A DNA stretch of 64,000 nt from Rathayibacter sp. Leaf185. GTDB taxonomy: Bacteria; Actinomycetota; Actinomycetes; Actinomycetales; Microbacteriaceae. The stretch spans positions 969,543 to 1,033,542 of the forward strand of contig NZ_LMPP01000001.1 of the NCBI RefSeq assembly GCF_001423885.1, read 5' to 3'. Made by a program: the position numbers and the translations under genes. The notes beneath the pieces are model-generated. The model had not been told where the DNA came from. It saw nothing but the letters and a program-made list of their open reading frames with translations, and searched no databases. The stretch's first letter is position 1, and each line of letters opens with the position of its first letter. Of the stretch, positions 25,747 to 34,499 are shown piece by piece.

Positions 25747-26556
25747 ATGACGTCGACACCCGCCTCCCGCTCGGTCCTCCTCGAGCACGCCCGGCTGGTC
25801 GCCGAGCAGGCCGACCGGCACGCCGTCGCGCTGGAGTCGGTGCTCGCGGCGCTGCGCGCCCCGCGACTCGACGACCGGGCAGCGCGGGCGGAGGCGGTCG
25901 AGATCGCGACGAACGCCCTGGTCGAGCTGCGCACTGCGACCGATGAGCAGCGCAGCGCGATGCTCGAGCCCGTCGTGGGCGCCTTCGCGCGCCTCCGGAA
26001 CGACCTGCGACCGCTGGTGCGGTTCGGCGATCTCGACGTGCAGTTCGTGGAGCCGCCGGCGACCGGGCGCGCGCTGCCCGGCGAGGTGGCGCACGCCGCC
26101 CGGGCGATCGTGCGCAGCGCCGTGCTCGCCTCGGTCGAGTCGGAGGAGACCCGCCGCGTGCGCATCCAGTGGGACTGCGACGGCTTGAACCTGCTGATCG
26201 AGATCCGCGACGACGGTCGGGGCGAGCTCACCGCCCGCGACGAGGCGCTGCGCCCCATCGCCGAGCGTGTGAGCGGACTCGACGGCGAGCTCGAGATCAC
26301 CTCGACGTCGGGCTGGGGGTCGACGCTGTCGATCCGCCTCCCCCTCGACCCGCCCGCGCAGCCCGACGGCCTCGACGTGGTCGAGCTGAGCCCTCGCGAG
26401 CGCGAGGTGCTGCACCTGATCACGCTCGGCGCCTCGAACCACCGCATCGCCGACGAGCTCGGCATCAGCGAGAACACGGCGAAGTTCCACGTCTCGAACC
26501 TGCTGCGGAAGGCCGGCGCGCGCACCCGCGCGGAGCTGGCCGCGCTCGCGCGCTGA
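25747..26556 (+). CDS. ATPase-like domain fused to a LuxR-type DNA-binding domain
   Basis: A 269-residue protein. Residues about 100-200 read as a degenerate GHKL ATPase: the G1 box 'IRDDGRGE' and G2 'GWGSTLSIRLPL' are present, but the N-box Asn is absent ('HAARAIVRSAV'). Residues about 207-269 form a LuxR helix-turn-helix ('LSPREREVLHLITLGASNHRIADELGISENT' region). There is no phospho-acceptor domain or membrane segment. It is divergent from hxlBA and probably regulates it, perhaps sensing a nucleotide or small ligand. ATG 25747 is preceded by a GGAG 2 bp upstream. Confidence 0.75.
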   Translation: MTSTPASRSVLLEHARLVAEQADRHAVALESVLAALRAPRLDDRAARAEAVEIATNALVELRTATDEQRSAMLEPVVGAFARLRNDLRPLVRFGDLDVQFVEPPATGRALPGEVAHAARAIVRSAVLASVESEETRRVRIQWDCDGLNLLIEIRDDGRGELTARDEALRPIAERVSGLDGELEITSTSGWGSTLSIRLPLDPPAQPDGLDVVELSPREREVLHLITLGASNHRIADELGISENTAKFHVSNLLRKAGARTRAELAALAR

Positions 26557-26565
26557 GCGCCGCGG

Positions 26566-27030
26566 TCACTCGCCGGTCGGGAACTCCGCGAGACGCGCCT
26601 GGAGGGCGACGAGGCCGGCGCCGAGGGTGTACCCGGTCTGCAGGACGCCGGCGGCGGCCATCGCCGCCCAGGCCAGGCCCGGCGCCCACAGCAGGGTCGA
26701 CCAGCCGAGGAGTCCGAGTGCAGCGGATGCGCTGTAGTGGAGAGCCGCGGCCGGCCGGGAGACCTGGCGAGGCCGGACGAGGACCGTGCTCGGCGCGATC
26801 AGCAGCACCAGCAGTGACGCCGCCAGGAGGAGGATCGCGGCCCGGGGGTCGCCTGCGGCCACGAGGGCGGCGGTACCGATCCAGGACACGGCGGCGATCA
26901 TCGCGAGCCCGGCGATCAGGCCACCGAAGCTGCTGGGCAGCGTCGAGAGCGCCTCGTGGTCGTCGTCGTCGGAGGCTGCGTGGGCGTCGCCGTCGAAGGG
27001 CTCCGCCGGGCGGAGGAGCGCGCGGATCAC
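26566..27030 (-). CDS. Four-helix membrane protein of unknown function
   Basis: A 154-residue protein with a short acidic cytoplasmic N-terminus ('DGDAHAASDDDDHEAL') and four hydrophobic helices (about 43-65, 70-92, 103-120, 124-145). GTG 27030 overlaps the stop of the AraC-type gene (GTGA), so the two are translationally coupled. No family is recognised. It is convergent with the LuxR-type gene, 9 bp apart. Confidence 0.6.
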   Translation of the reverse strand: MIRALLRPAEPFDGDAHAASDDDDHEALSTLPSSFGGLIAGLAMIAAVSWIGTAALVAAGDPRAAILLLAASLLVLLIAPSTVLVRPRQVSRPAAALHYSASAALGLLGWSTLLWAPGLAWAAMAAAGVLQTGYTLGAGLVALQARLAEFPTGE

Positions 27031-27479
27031 GAGGGCCCGTCGACCGGAGTCGCGCGGCTCGCGCCCATCCGGAACCAGGCGGCGAGAGCCGGAGTGTGAC
27101 GGTAGCGGAGGAAGTCGCGGTCGAGGTCGGCAGCGCTGCGGTAGCCGGCGTGGCGGGCGATGTCCTCGAGCGCGCCGGGGCGGTGCGGCGTCCGCGACAT
27201 GAGGATGCAGGCGAGCTCGAGGCGCCTCGACGCCAGGTGCTCCTCGAGGGGAAGCGCGTAGAAGCGGCGGAACCGCAGGCGGAGCACGAGGGCGGAGACC
27301 CGCAGCTCGCGGCTGAGGCCGGCGATGGTGAACCGGCGATCGAGGTAGCGCTCGTTGACCAGCGCCGCCGTGGCGATCGCGAGCACGTCGTGCCGGCGGC
27401 TCGCCGGGCGCGGGCGCGTGAAGAGCGCGCCGGCCACGCGGGAGTCGAACGCGAGGAGGGTCGTGCGGGTGGGAGCCAT
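27027..27479 (-). CDS. Short AraC-family transcriptional regulator
   Basis: A 150-residue protein consisting mostly of the AraC DNA-binding domain: the first helix-turn-helix at about 50-72 ('FTIAGLSRELRVSALVLRLRF') and the second at about 104-128 ('LEDIARHAGYRSAADLDRDF'). The usual effector domain is missing; only about 45 residues precede the DNA-binding part. The second recognition helix is in a slightly divergent context. It is coupled to the membrane-protein gene. ATG 27479 lacks a clear ribosome site, so the start is uncertain. Confidence 0.65.
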   Translation of the reverse strand: MAPTRTTLLAFDSRVAGALFTRPRPASRRHDVLAIATAALVNERYLDRRFTIAGLSRELRVSALVLRLRFRRFYALPLEEHLASRRLELACILMSRTPHRPGALEDIARHAGYRSAADLDRDFLRYRHTPALAAWFRMGASRATPVDGPS

Positions 27480-27736
27480 GCTCGAGAGACACGGGGGCTG
27501 CTCCGCTATGACGCCGTTGCGCGAAACGCGCGGGCGCGGGCGCGTGCTCCGCGGCACGGGTGCCAGCACGCTGGTCGAAGGGGTGAGCAGGGGCGCATCG
27601 GACGGAGGAGTCCTTCGCCGCGGCGAAGGGCGAGGAGGAGGCAGACGTCCGCAGTGAGGCCGTCGTGAGGTGGGTCTCGAAGACCCGCCGGCGTCAGTGG
27701 ATCGGGGCTCCGGCCACGCACTCTGGAGCAGGCGCG

Positions 27737-29074
27737 TCAGAACGGGGGTGGTGGGTCGTCGAAGCGCGGGCGCGGCGGTGGGGCGGGTGGTCGTCCGGGG
27801 AGGGCGGGTGGAGGGGTGGTGACGTGGCGGCCGGTGGGGGTGGTCCAGTCGGTGGTGCCGTCGGGGTGGAGGCGGTAGGTCCAGCGGTCGCCGTGGCGGA
27901 CGTGATGGTGGGCGGTGCAGAGCGAGGCCAGATTGCTCAGCGCCGTCTCGCCTCCGTTGCGCCACTCGATCGTGTGGTCGGCCTCGGCTGTGGACGCGGG
28001 GCGGGTGCAGCCGGGGAAGCGGCAGGTCTGATCGCGCAGCTGCAGGTGCAGGCGCATCTGCGGCGGCGGGACCCGGAGGGTGCGTCCGACGGAGGCGACC
28101 GTGCCGGTGTCGGGGTCGGTCAGGACGCGCGTGAAGGTGGCGGCGATCCCGACGAGATGGCGGGCGGTCGCGGCGGGGATCGCTCCGCAGCCGTCGAGGT
28201 CGGCGTGCGCGTCATCGAGGCCCGCGGCGGTGCTCGCGGCGAGGGTGAGGCGTACTTCCGCGCGGATTCCGGGGACGAACGTCGGAGTCGTCGTTCCGTC
28301 GCTGAGCGGGGTGGTGCCGGCGATGTCGCCGTCGCAGAGCAGATCGGCGAGGGCATCGGCGCGCAGTTGCGCGAGAGTGCGCTCGTCGCCGCACTCCCCA
28401 TTGCCGTCAGTCCCGTCGCGGAGGATGCGCGCGATGCGGTCGAGGCGGTTGTACACGCCGACCGCGACCGGTGCCGGAAGGTACGCGGACAGCGTCGCCA
28501 TCCCGTCGGTCTCGGGAGTGAGCCAGACGCCGCGGTCCTCTTTCGCGCGGGCGTGCCGCTTCTCGAGGGGCTCGTCGTGCAGCTCGTCGCGGAGGCGGTC
28601 CACGGCGCGCCGCAGCTGCGTCGGCGTCGTCGTGAGCGCGAGCTCGGCGGCGCGCTCGTCGAACTCGGGGAGTGACTCCTTGGGCAGCAGCGCGGCGACG
28701 GAGCAGATCACCTCGGCCGCCCGCCACCGGATCCGCGCGGCCGCGAGCGCCTCTCGGGTCAGCGGCAGGTCCTCGACGAGCAGATGCGCGCGCTCGAGTT
28801 CGCGCGACAGCTCCCGCTCGGAGACCCCCGATCCGACCGCGAGCTCGGCACGGATCGAGCGCTCGACGAGATCGTGGGACTCACCGCCCGACAGGCTTCC
28901 GCGCGCGAACGCGAGCGGGATCGACAACGCAGCCCGGTACACCTCGTACAGCTTCTCGGCAGCCGCGAGCAGAGCCGGGGACGCGGTTCGGGCGAGCCGG
29001 CCGACCTCATCGGCGCCCTCGCGGATCGCGTCGAGCGACGCTTCCGCGGGTCTCATTTCTGCTGCAACTGCCAT
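27737..29074 (-). CDS. DUF222 / HNH endonuclease domain protein
   Basis: A 445-residue protein of the actinobacterial DUF222 (13E12-like) family: a long helical DUF222 region (about 10-300) and a C-terminal HNH motif. The HNH runs 'CRFPGCTRPASTAEADHTIEWRNGG', then 'NLASLCTAHHHVRH', with the paired Cys and the His needed for metal and catalysis. These genes occur in many copies in Microbacteriaceae, and some lie in mobile or intein-like contexts. The tail is proline-rich. ATG 29074 is chosen, with ATG 29056 possible; neither has a strong ribosome site. Short tandem repeats lie 140 bp upstream. Confidence 0.85.
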   Translation of the reverse strand: MAVAAEMRPAEASLDAIREGADEVGRLARTASPALLAAAEKLYEVYRAALSIPLAFARGSLSGGESHDLVERSIRAELAVGSGVSERELSRELERAHLLVEDLPLTREALAAARIRWRAAEVICSVAALLPKESLPEFDERAAELALTTTPTQLRRAVDRLRDELHDEPLEKRHARAKEDRGVWLTPETDGMATLSAYLPAPVAVGVYNRLDRIARILRDGTDGNGECGDERTLAQLRADALADLLCDGDIAGTTPLSDGTTTPTFVPGIRAEVRLTLAASTAAGLDDAHADLDGCGAIPAATARHLVGIAATFTRVLTDPDTGTVASVGRTLRVPPPQMRLHLQLRDQTCRFPGCTRPASTAEADHTIEWRNGGETALSNLASLCTAHHHVRHGDRWTYRLHPDGTTDWTTPTGRHVTTPPPALPGRPPAPPPRPRFDDPPPPF

Positions 29075-29213
29075 ACGGACATCGAACCAGCGAGCACCGA
29101 CACCAGACCGGCAAAGGCGCCAGAACCGGACGACTCGCGCCTCAGAGCGTGTGAAGGCCCCGCCTTGTGACGCTGATGGATCTCGATACGCCCTCTGCGA
29201 GGGCTGCGGGCTC

Positions 29214-29276
29214 ACGCAGCACGCAGCACGCAGCACGCAGCACGCAGCACGCAGCACGCAGCACGCAGCACGCAGC
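29214..29276. repeat. Nine tandem copies of a 7-bp unit
   Basis: ACGCAGC is repeated nine times without a mismatch (63 bp), 140 bp upstream of the DUF222/HNH gene and 80 bp downstream of the hydrolase stop. Perfect short arrays are prone to length change. Confidence 0.9.
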
Positions 29277-29314
29277 ACGATGGCAGGGCAGCGGACACCA
29301 GGGCGATAGGGCGG

Positions 29315-29346
29315 CACGGCAGCACGGCAGCACGGCAGCACGGCGA
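29315..29346. repeat. Three tandem copies of an 8-bp unit
   Basis: CACGGCAG is repeated three times (29315-29338), with a fourth partial copy (CACGGCGA). It is related in sequence to the nearby 7-bp array, from which it is separated by 38 bp. Confidence 0.8.
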
Positions 29347-29355
29347 CAGCCCGCC

Positions 29356-30186
29356 TCACTCCGCCCACGCCTCGACGGCGTCGAGCACGGGCCCCGGCTC
29401 CCGGCGCGCCCACCGGAGGTGATGGAACCTCGTCGGAGAAGCGAGCCGCCGGTGCTCCGCCGAGGCGGGCAGCCGGCGCAGCAGGTGCTCCACCGAGAGC
29501 TGCGTGACGAGCGCGTCGCCCTCGAGGCTGAGGAGCAGGACGGGAGCGCTGATCGCGGCGAGCGCGCGCTCGTAGTCGAGGGGGTCGCCGTGCAGCCGGT
29601 AGCGTCCGCGGACGCCCTCGTGCGCCCAGTCGCGCATCAGGCTCCGGGGCTGGCGGCCACCGAAGCCGAAGCGGTCACCCGGCCAATAGCCGAGGACGCC
29701 CGCGATGAGAGCCACGGTCGATACCTGGGCACGCCGCGACGAGCGCGAGAGCACCGTCGCGCGCGCCGCCGCCGAGCTCGTGCCGCTCGCGATCGCGACG
29801 ACTCCGAGCGGGCTGATGCTGCCGGCCGCCGTGGCGAGGAGGGCGAGCTGGCCACCGAGACTGTGACCGACGGCGAGGAATCCGGCCGGTCCGCCCAGCA
29901 CCTCGCGGACGACCGCCGGCAGATCCTCGTTCGCGAGCGCGGAGTAACCGAAGCGCTGCCTCCGCACCTCGCGCACCGAGCTGTGTGGCATGCCGCGCAG
30001 CTCGACGGCGACGACGTGGCGGCCGCGCGCGGACCACGCCGCGAGCAGGTCGCCGTAGTAGCCGAGCGGAACGCCGAGCGCAGGGACGAAGAGCACGGAG
30101 GGCCGACCGCCGGGTTCGCCGTACTCGACGAAGCGCGCGGGCGACCCCTCGATCGTCCGGTGCGCGACGGGCGGAGGAGCGGTCAT
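29356..30186 (-). CDS. Alpha/beta hydrolase
   Basis: A 276-residue alpha/beta-hydrolase-fold protein. The nucleophile is S109 in 'VGHSLGGQ', the likely acid is in 'LEGDALV', and a His pair 'RFHHLRW' sits near the C-terminus. There is no signal peptide. The family cannot be narrowed to esterase, lipase or haloperoxidase. ATG 30186 has no strong ribosome site. The gene lies just downstream of a LacI stump, which may once have been its regulator. Confidence 0.75.
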   Translation of the reverse strand: MTAPPPVAHRTIEGSPARFVEYGEPGGRPSVLFVPALGVPLGYYGDLLAAWSARGRHVVAVELRGMPHSSVREVRRQRFGYSALANEDLPAVVREVLGGPAGFLAVGHSLGGQLALLATAAGSISPLGVVAIASGTSSAAARATVLSRSSRRAQVSTVALIAGVLGYWPGDRFGFGGRQPRSLMRDWAHEGVRGRYRLHGDPLDYERALAAISAPVLLLSLEGDALVTQLSVEHLLRRLPASAEHRRLASPTRFHHLRWARREPGPVLDAVEAWAE

Positions 30187-30211
30187 CGCACCATCCTCGC
30201 AACCTCGCGGC

Positions 30212-30373
30212 TCAGCCCCGGGCGCGCGGCGGCGGCGAGCTCTCGCGGATCACGAGCTCGGGGCGCTCGGAGGAGAAGATCGCGCCGGTCTCGCCCTCCA
30301 TCACGCGCAGCAGCAGCCGGAAGCCGCGGCGGCCGGGGTCGGCGAAGTCCTGGCGCACGGTGGTGCTGCTGAC
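30212..30373 (-). pseudogene. C-terminal stump of a LacI-family regulator
   Basis: Reading leftward to TGA 30212, about 54 codons match only the last segment of LacI/GalR proteins: 'STTVRQDFADPGRRGFRLLL' followed by 'RPELVIRESSPP', the classic LacI end. Above about 30373 the similarity stops and there is no DNA-binding domain or start. The 288 bp between the stump and the next gene (30374-30661) hold no convincing gene. It is probably the end left by a deletion. Confidence 0.75.
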
Positions 30374-30661
30374 GGGCGCGCGTTCTTCCGCGCCGCCGAG
30401 GCGCCTCCGGTGGGTAGTTCTACTGGCGGGTGACGAGGGAGAGACGGGCGGGCCGAGCGCGGCAGGCCTCCGGGTGCGCCGAAAGACGGGCTGCGTCACC
30501 GCGATCGTGACGGGTCGTACCCCCGAACGGGACCTATGCGTCTCCTGTGAGAAGCAGGACGCTGAGCTGCCCTCCCCCGATAGGCGCGGAACGTGTCGCG
30601 ATCGGACTCTGCAGGCGCAGCACCGCCACCCGATCCGCCGCTCGCTCCCTGGAGTCCCGCC

Positions 30662-33310
30662 ATGCCGCTGTTCCGTCCTGCCCGCTCGCGGGTCCTCGCC
30701 CTCGCCACCACCCTCGCGGTCGGCGTCGGGCTGCTCGTCTCTCCGGCGGCGTCCGCCGCACCAGCGGAGGAGCCGCGAACGACCGTCGCCGGCGCCTGGC
30801 ACACGGACGAGCCCTCCGCTCGCCGAGCGGCACCGGAGGCGGCGCCCCTCGTCGCGGTCACTCCTCCCGCGAACGACCTGCGCGAGAACGCGACCGCCAT
30901 CACCTCGCTGCCGTACTCGATCTACAACGCGCCGTACGAGGGGGCCACTCTCTCAGAGGGTGAGGACGCGACGTGTCGGACCACCGACCCAGACAACACC
31001 GAGTACTTCGACGGCGGCTTGGGCTCGATCTGGTTCAAGTACGTCTCGACGAAACGTCAGACCCTGACGTTCAGCGGTTCGGCGTACATCATCAGTGCCT
31101 TCGTCGACGGCCCGACGACGGATGCGACCCGGATCAGCTGCACCGAAGTCGGGTTCCGGCGTCAGAACTTCGTTCAAGCGGAAGCCGGGAAGACCTACTA
31201 CTTCCAAGCCAGTGAAGACGAGTACTCGACCTCGACCGGCTCGACTTCGCCCGTCGACTTCTTCCTCTCCGCGAGCGCTGCTGTCCCGAACACCACTTAC
31301 TCGTCGGCATCCGTGATCTCGACGATCCCGGCGACGATCCAGGGCTCGACGTCCAAGATCGACAACAACTGGTACGAGCCGTACTCGGGCTGCGATTTCA
31401 ACCCGTTCATGGGATCGGTCTGGTACAAGTACCGCGCGCCATCGAACGGAAGCGTGAAGGCCGACCTCAGCGAGAGCTTCTCTCCCGTGAACGTCGGCGT
31501 CTACGATTCCGACGGAGTGACTCCGGGGTCTCTGCTCGAGTGTCCGGATCAATGGACGGACTCCGGCGACTCCTACTCATTCGATCGAGCGAACACGACA
31601 TTCGCCGTCCAGGCGGGCAAGACCTACTTCCTCCAGGTCTCGAACTTCGACTTCTATCAGGGCGACTTCGTCCTGAAGCTGACGAACGTCGGCACTCTCA
31701 CGGCGGCGACCCCGACCGTCAGCGGCTCCGGTGCGGTCGGCACCACGCTCACCGCGGTCCCCGGCACGTGGGGCCCCCAGCCCGTCGTGCTCGAGTACCA
31801 GTGGCTCCGCGACGGCTATCCCATCAGCGGAGCTACAGACCCTCAGTACCTGGTGACCCCGAATGACGCTGGGCGCGGAAACATCAGCGTGCAGGTCACC
31901 GGCACGAAGACCGGCTACGCGAAGGCCGTTCGCACCAGCGCCGCCGTCGCTGTCACCACCGGCTCGCTCACCAACTCGGTCCCGACCGTCACCGGCTCCT
32001 CCTCGATCGGCGGCACCCTCACCGCGAACCCGGGCAACTGGGGTCCGGCCCCCGTCGACCTCGCCTACCAGTGGAAGCGCAACGGCACCGCGATCTCCGG
32101 CGCCACCTCGAGCAGCTACGTCGTCGCCTCCGCCGACTCAGGCACCTCGCTCACGGTCAGCGTCACCGGGACCAAGTACGGATACACCCCGGCCACCCGC
32201 ACCAGCTCCGCGATCCAGATCGGACTGCCGCTGCAGACCCTGATGCCCACCCCGACCATCACGGGATCCCTCACCGTCGGATCGACGCTCACCGCCAACC
32301 CCGGCACCTGGGACTCCGGCACGACCCTCACCTACCAGTGGAAGAAGAACAACGGCGTCTACATCTCCGGCGCCACAGCGAAGACCTACGTCCTCCGCTC
32401 GACGGACGTCGGCGCGGTCGTGTCCGTCTCGGTCACCAGCACCAAGCCGGGCTACTCCCCCGCCACGAAGTCCACCTCCGCGAACGGCCCCGTCACCAAC
32501 GGCGCCGTCATCACCGGAGCGACACCGACCATCACGGGCACCGCGACCGTCGGCCAGAAGCTCACGGCGGTTCCGGGAGCGTGGACGCCCTCGCCCGTCA
32601 CGCTCGCCTACCAGTGGAAGCGCAACGGGACCGCGATCAGCGGAGCCACCGCCGCGACCTACACGCTCGTGGCCGCCGACTCCGGTGCCGCGATCACCGT
32701 CGCCGTGACCGGTTCGAGGACGGGCTACACCGCCGTCACCAAGACGAGCGCCGGAACCACGGTCAAGGCCGCAGCGCAGACCCTCGCGCCCACTCCGACG
32801 ATCACCGGCACCACGAAGGTCGGCTCGACCCTCACCGCCACCCCCGGCACCTGGGATGCGGGCACCACGCTCGCCTACCAGTGGAAGAGGAGCGGCGTGG
32901 TCGTCTCGGGAGCCACCGCGAAGACCTACGTCCTCAAGGCCGCCGACGCGGGCGCGACGATCACCGTCTCGATCACCTCCACGAAGCCGGGCTACGCGCC
33001 CGTCACCAAATCGAGCGCCGCCACCGCCGTGATCACCGGCGGCATCCTCACCGGAGCGACGCCGACGATCACCGGCACCGCCAAGGTCGGACAGACCCTC
33101 ACCGCGGTTCCGGGGACCTGGGCTCCGGCGCCCGTCGCCCTGAGCTACCAGTGGAAGCGCGGCGGAGTGGCCATCGCGGGCGCGACCGGGGCGACGTACA
33201 AGACAGTGTCGGCCGACGCGGGGAAGTCGGTGACGGTCACGGTCACGGGCACGAAGGCGGGCTTCACGACGCTGGCCAAGACGAGCGCCGGCAAGACGGT
33301 CGCGAAGTAG
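30662..33310 (+). CDS. Large secreted protein with PPC-like and six Ig-like repeats
   Basis: An 882-residue exported protein with a signal peptide at 1-33 (VSPAASAAP). Residues about 65-205 and 215-340 look like two PPC/jelly-roll modules ('PANDLRENATAI', 'GSIWFKYVS'; 'MGSVWYKYRAP'). From about 346 to the end there are six tandem Ig-like repeats of 85-90 residues with 'GxTLTAxPGxWxPxPVxLxYQWKR'-type signatures. There is no sorting signal or transmembrane helix. Function unknown, possibly adhesion or carbohydrate contact. ATG 30662 follows a GGAG 10 bp upstream. Confidence 0.75.
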   Translation: MPLFRPARSRVLALATTLAVGVGLLVSPAASAAPAEEPRTTVAGAWHTDEPSARRAAPEAAPLVAVTPPANDLRENATAITSLPYSIYNAPYEGATLSEGEDATCRTTDPDNTEYFDGGLGSIWFKYVSTKRQTLTFSGSAYIISAFVDGPTTDATRISCTEVGFRRQNFVQAEAGKTYYFQASEDEYSTSTGSTSPVDFFLSASAAVPNTTYSSASVISTIPATIQGSTSKIDNNWYEPYSGCDFNPFMGSVWYKYRAPSNGSVKADLSESFSPVNVGVYDSDGVTPGSLLECPDQWTDSGDSYSFDRANTTFAVQAGKTYFLQVSNFDFYQGDFVLKLTNVGTLTAATPTVSGSGAVGTTLTAVPGTWGPQPVVLEYQWLRDGYPISGATDPQYLVTPNDAGRGNISVQVTGTKTGYAKAVRTSAAVAVTTGSLTNSVPTVTGSSSIGGTLTANPGNWGPAPVDLAYQWKRNGTAISGATSSSYVVASADSGTSLTVSVTGTKYGYTPATRTSSAIQIGLPLQTLMPTPTITGSLTVGSTLTANPGTWDSGTTLTYQWKKNNGVYISGATAKTYVLRSTDVGAVVSVSVTSTKPGYSPATKSTSANGPVTNGAVITGATPTITGTATVGQKLTAVPGAWTPSPVTLAYQWKRNGTAISGATAATYTLVAADSGAAITVAVTGSRTGYTAVTKTSAGTTVKAAAQTLAPTPTITGTTKVGSTLTATPGTWDAGTTLAYQWKRSGVVVSGATAKTYVLKAADAGATITVSITSTKPGYAPVTKSSAATAVITGGILTGATPTITGTAKVGQTLTAVPGTWAPAPVALSYQWKRGGVAIAGATGATYKTVSADAGKSVTVTVTGTKAGFTTLAKTSAGKTVAK
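31696..33300 (+). repeat. Six tandem Ig-like coding repeats (about 270 bp each)
   Basis: The repeats fall into two alternating types. Type B ('QTLxPTPTITG', 'GTWDxGTTL') is seen in units 3 and 5, and type A ('TGATPTITGTA', 'PxPVxLxYQWKR') in units 4 and 6. This suggests that a two-unit block was itself duplicated. Confidence 0.75.
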
Positions 33311-33321
33311 GAGCCTGCCGG

Positions 33322-33380
33322 GGAACCAGTTCTCGCCGAAGCGCCGCGTTCTGAGCGGTGTCTCGGCGAGAACTGGTTCC
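33322..33380. repeat. Palindromic element, copy 1 (AGAACTGGTTCC type)
   Basis: GGAACCAGTTCTCGCCGA (33322-33339) and its exact complement (33363-33380) form an 18-bp stem; the inner CCGC/GCGG pairs too. It lies between the convergent Ig-repeat and SDR genes. A close copy occurs at 34500-34558, on the other side of the SDR gene. Confidence 0.85.
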
Positions 33381-33417
33381 GTCGGTGGTTGTGGGCGGTT
33401 GCACCTCGCGCCGGGCG

Positions 33418-34389
33418 CTACGGCGAGACCATGCCGCCGTTGACGTTGAGGGTCTCGCCGATGACGTAGCTCGACTCGGCGGAGGCGAGGAACACGTAGG
33501 CGGGAGCCTGCTCGGCGGGCTGCGCGGCACGGCCCATCGGGGCCTCGCTCGAGCCGAAGTCGGGGAGGGACTCGGGGTCGACTCCGCCGGTGACCTGCAG
33601 CACGGTCCAGGTCGGGCCGGGGGCGACGACGTTCACGCGGATGCCCTTCGAGGCCAGCTGCTGCGCCATGCCCTTGGAGAGGTTGTTGATGGCCCCCTTG
33701 GTCATCGCGTAGTCGAGGCGGTCCGGGGCGGGCTTGTGCGCCTCCGCCGATGCCGTGTTGATGATCGTCGAGCCCGCGGGCAGGTGCGGGAGGGCGGCGC
33801 GGATGATGCGGAACGGCGCGAAGACGTTGACCGCGAACGTGGTCTCGAACTGCTCGTCGGTGAGCTCGAGGATGTCGTCCTGCCAGATCTGCTTGCCGGC
33901 GATGTTGACGACGGCGTCGAGTCCGCCGAGGCCCTCGACGGCCTGCGCGACGAGGTCGGAGCAGTACTGCGCGTCGGTGAGGTCGCCGGGGATCGGGATC
34001 GCGGTGCGGCCGGCGGCGCGGATGAGCTCGACGACGTGCTGCGCGTCCGCCTCCTCGCTGGGGAGGTAGGAGAGCGCGATGTCGGCGCCCTCGCGCGCGA
34101 AGGCGATGGCGACGGCGGCTCCGATGCCGGAGTCGGCCCCCGTGATCAGCGCGCGGCGGCCGGTGAGGCGACCGGTGCCGCGATAGCTGTGCTCGCCGAG
34201 GTCGGGCACCGGCGTCATCTGCGACTGGAGGCCGGGCTCGGGCTGCTGCTGCACGGGCGGCGTGACGTTCGGGTACTGGGTCGCGGGGTTCGTGAACGTG
34301 TACTGATCCGGCGCGGTCTGGTCGGGCGCGGTCTGATCCGGCGCGGTCTGATCCGGCGCGGTCTGGTCGGGCGCGGTCTGGTCGGGCAT
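33418..34389 (-). CDS. SDR-family oxidoreductase with extended N-terminus
   Basis: A 323-residue classical/extended-tail SDR of the YhxC/YdaD (glucose-dehydrogenase-like) group. The N-terminal 60 residues are a proline/glutamine linker beginning with six PDQT-type repeats. The Rossmann motif is 'LITGADSGIGAAVAIAFA'. The middle has 'NIAGKQ', and the catalytic Tyr/Lys lie in 'DYAMTKGA'. The end 'YVIGETLNVNGGM' is typical. It acts on an unknown alcohol or carbonyl substrate with NAD(P). ATG 34389 follows AGGAGGAG. Confidence 0.87.
   Translation of the reverse strand: MPDQTAPDQTAPDQTAPDQTAPDQTAPDQYTFTNPATQYPNVTPPVQQQPEPGLQSQMTPVPDLGEHSYRGTGRLTGRRALITGADSGIGAAVAIAFAREGADIALSYLPSEEADAQHVVELIRAAGRTAIPIPGDLTDAQYCSDLVAQAVEGLGGLDAVVNIAGKQIWQDDILELTDEQFETTFAVNVFAPFRIIRAALPHLPAGSTIINTASAEAHKPAPDRLDYAMTKGAINNLSKGMAQQLASKGIRVNVVAPGPTWTVLQVTGGVDPESLPDFGSSEAPMGRAAQPAEQAPAYVFLASAESSYVIGETLNVNGGMVSP
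34299..34386 (-). repeat. 15-bp coding tandem repeat in the SDR leader
   Basis: Six nearly identical 15-bp units encode PDQTA-type pentapeptides at the very start of the SDR, ending in PDQY. Units differ only at synonymous positions (tcc/tcg), so the array is not brand-new. Confidence 0.8.
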
Positions 34390-34499
34390 GACTCCTCCTC
34401 CTGCGGCGGGCGGCCGCACAGATCCAGGGAACGCCGGAGGCGGGGGCGGCGTCACTCCGTTCCCAAGCGGCGGCGGAGGTGGTAACGCGGACCCGCGAC

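Noticed and set aside
29214-29346. CRISPR array
   Set aside because: The repeats are 7-8 bp and directly abutting, with no spacers and no cas genes.
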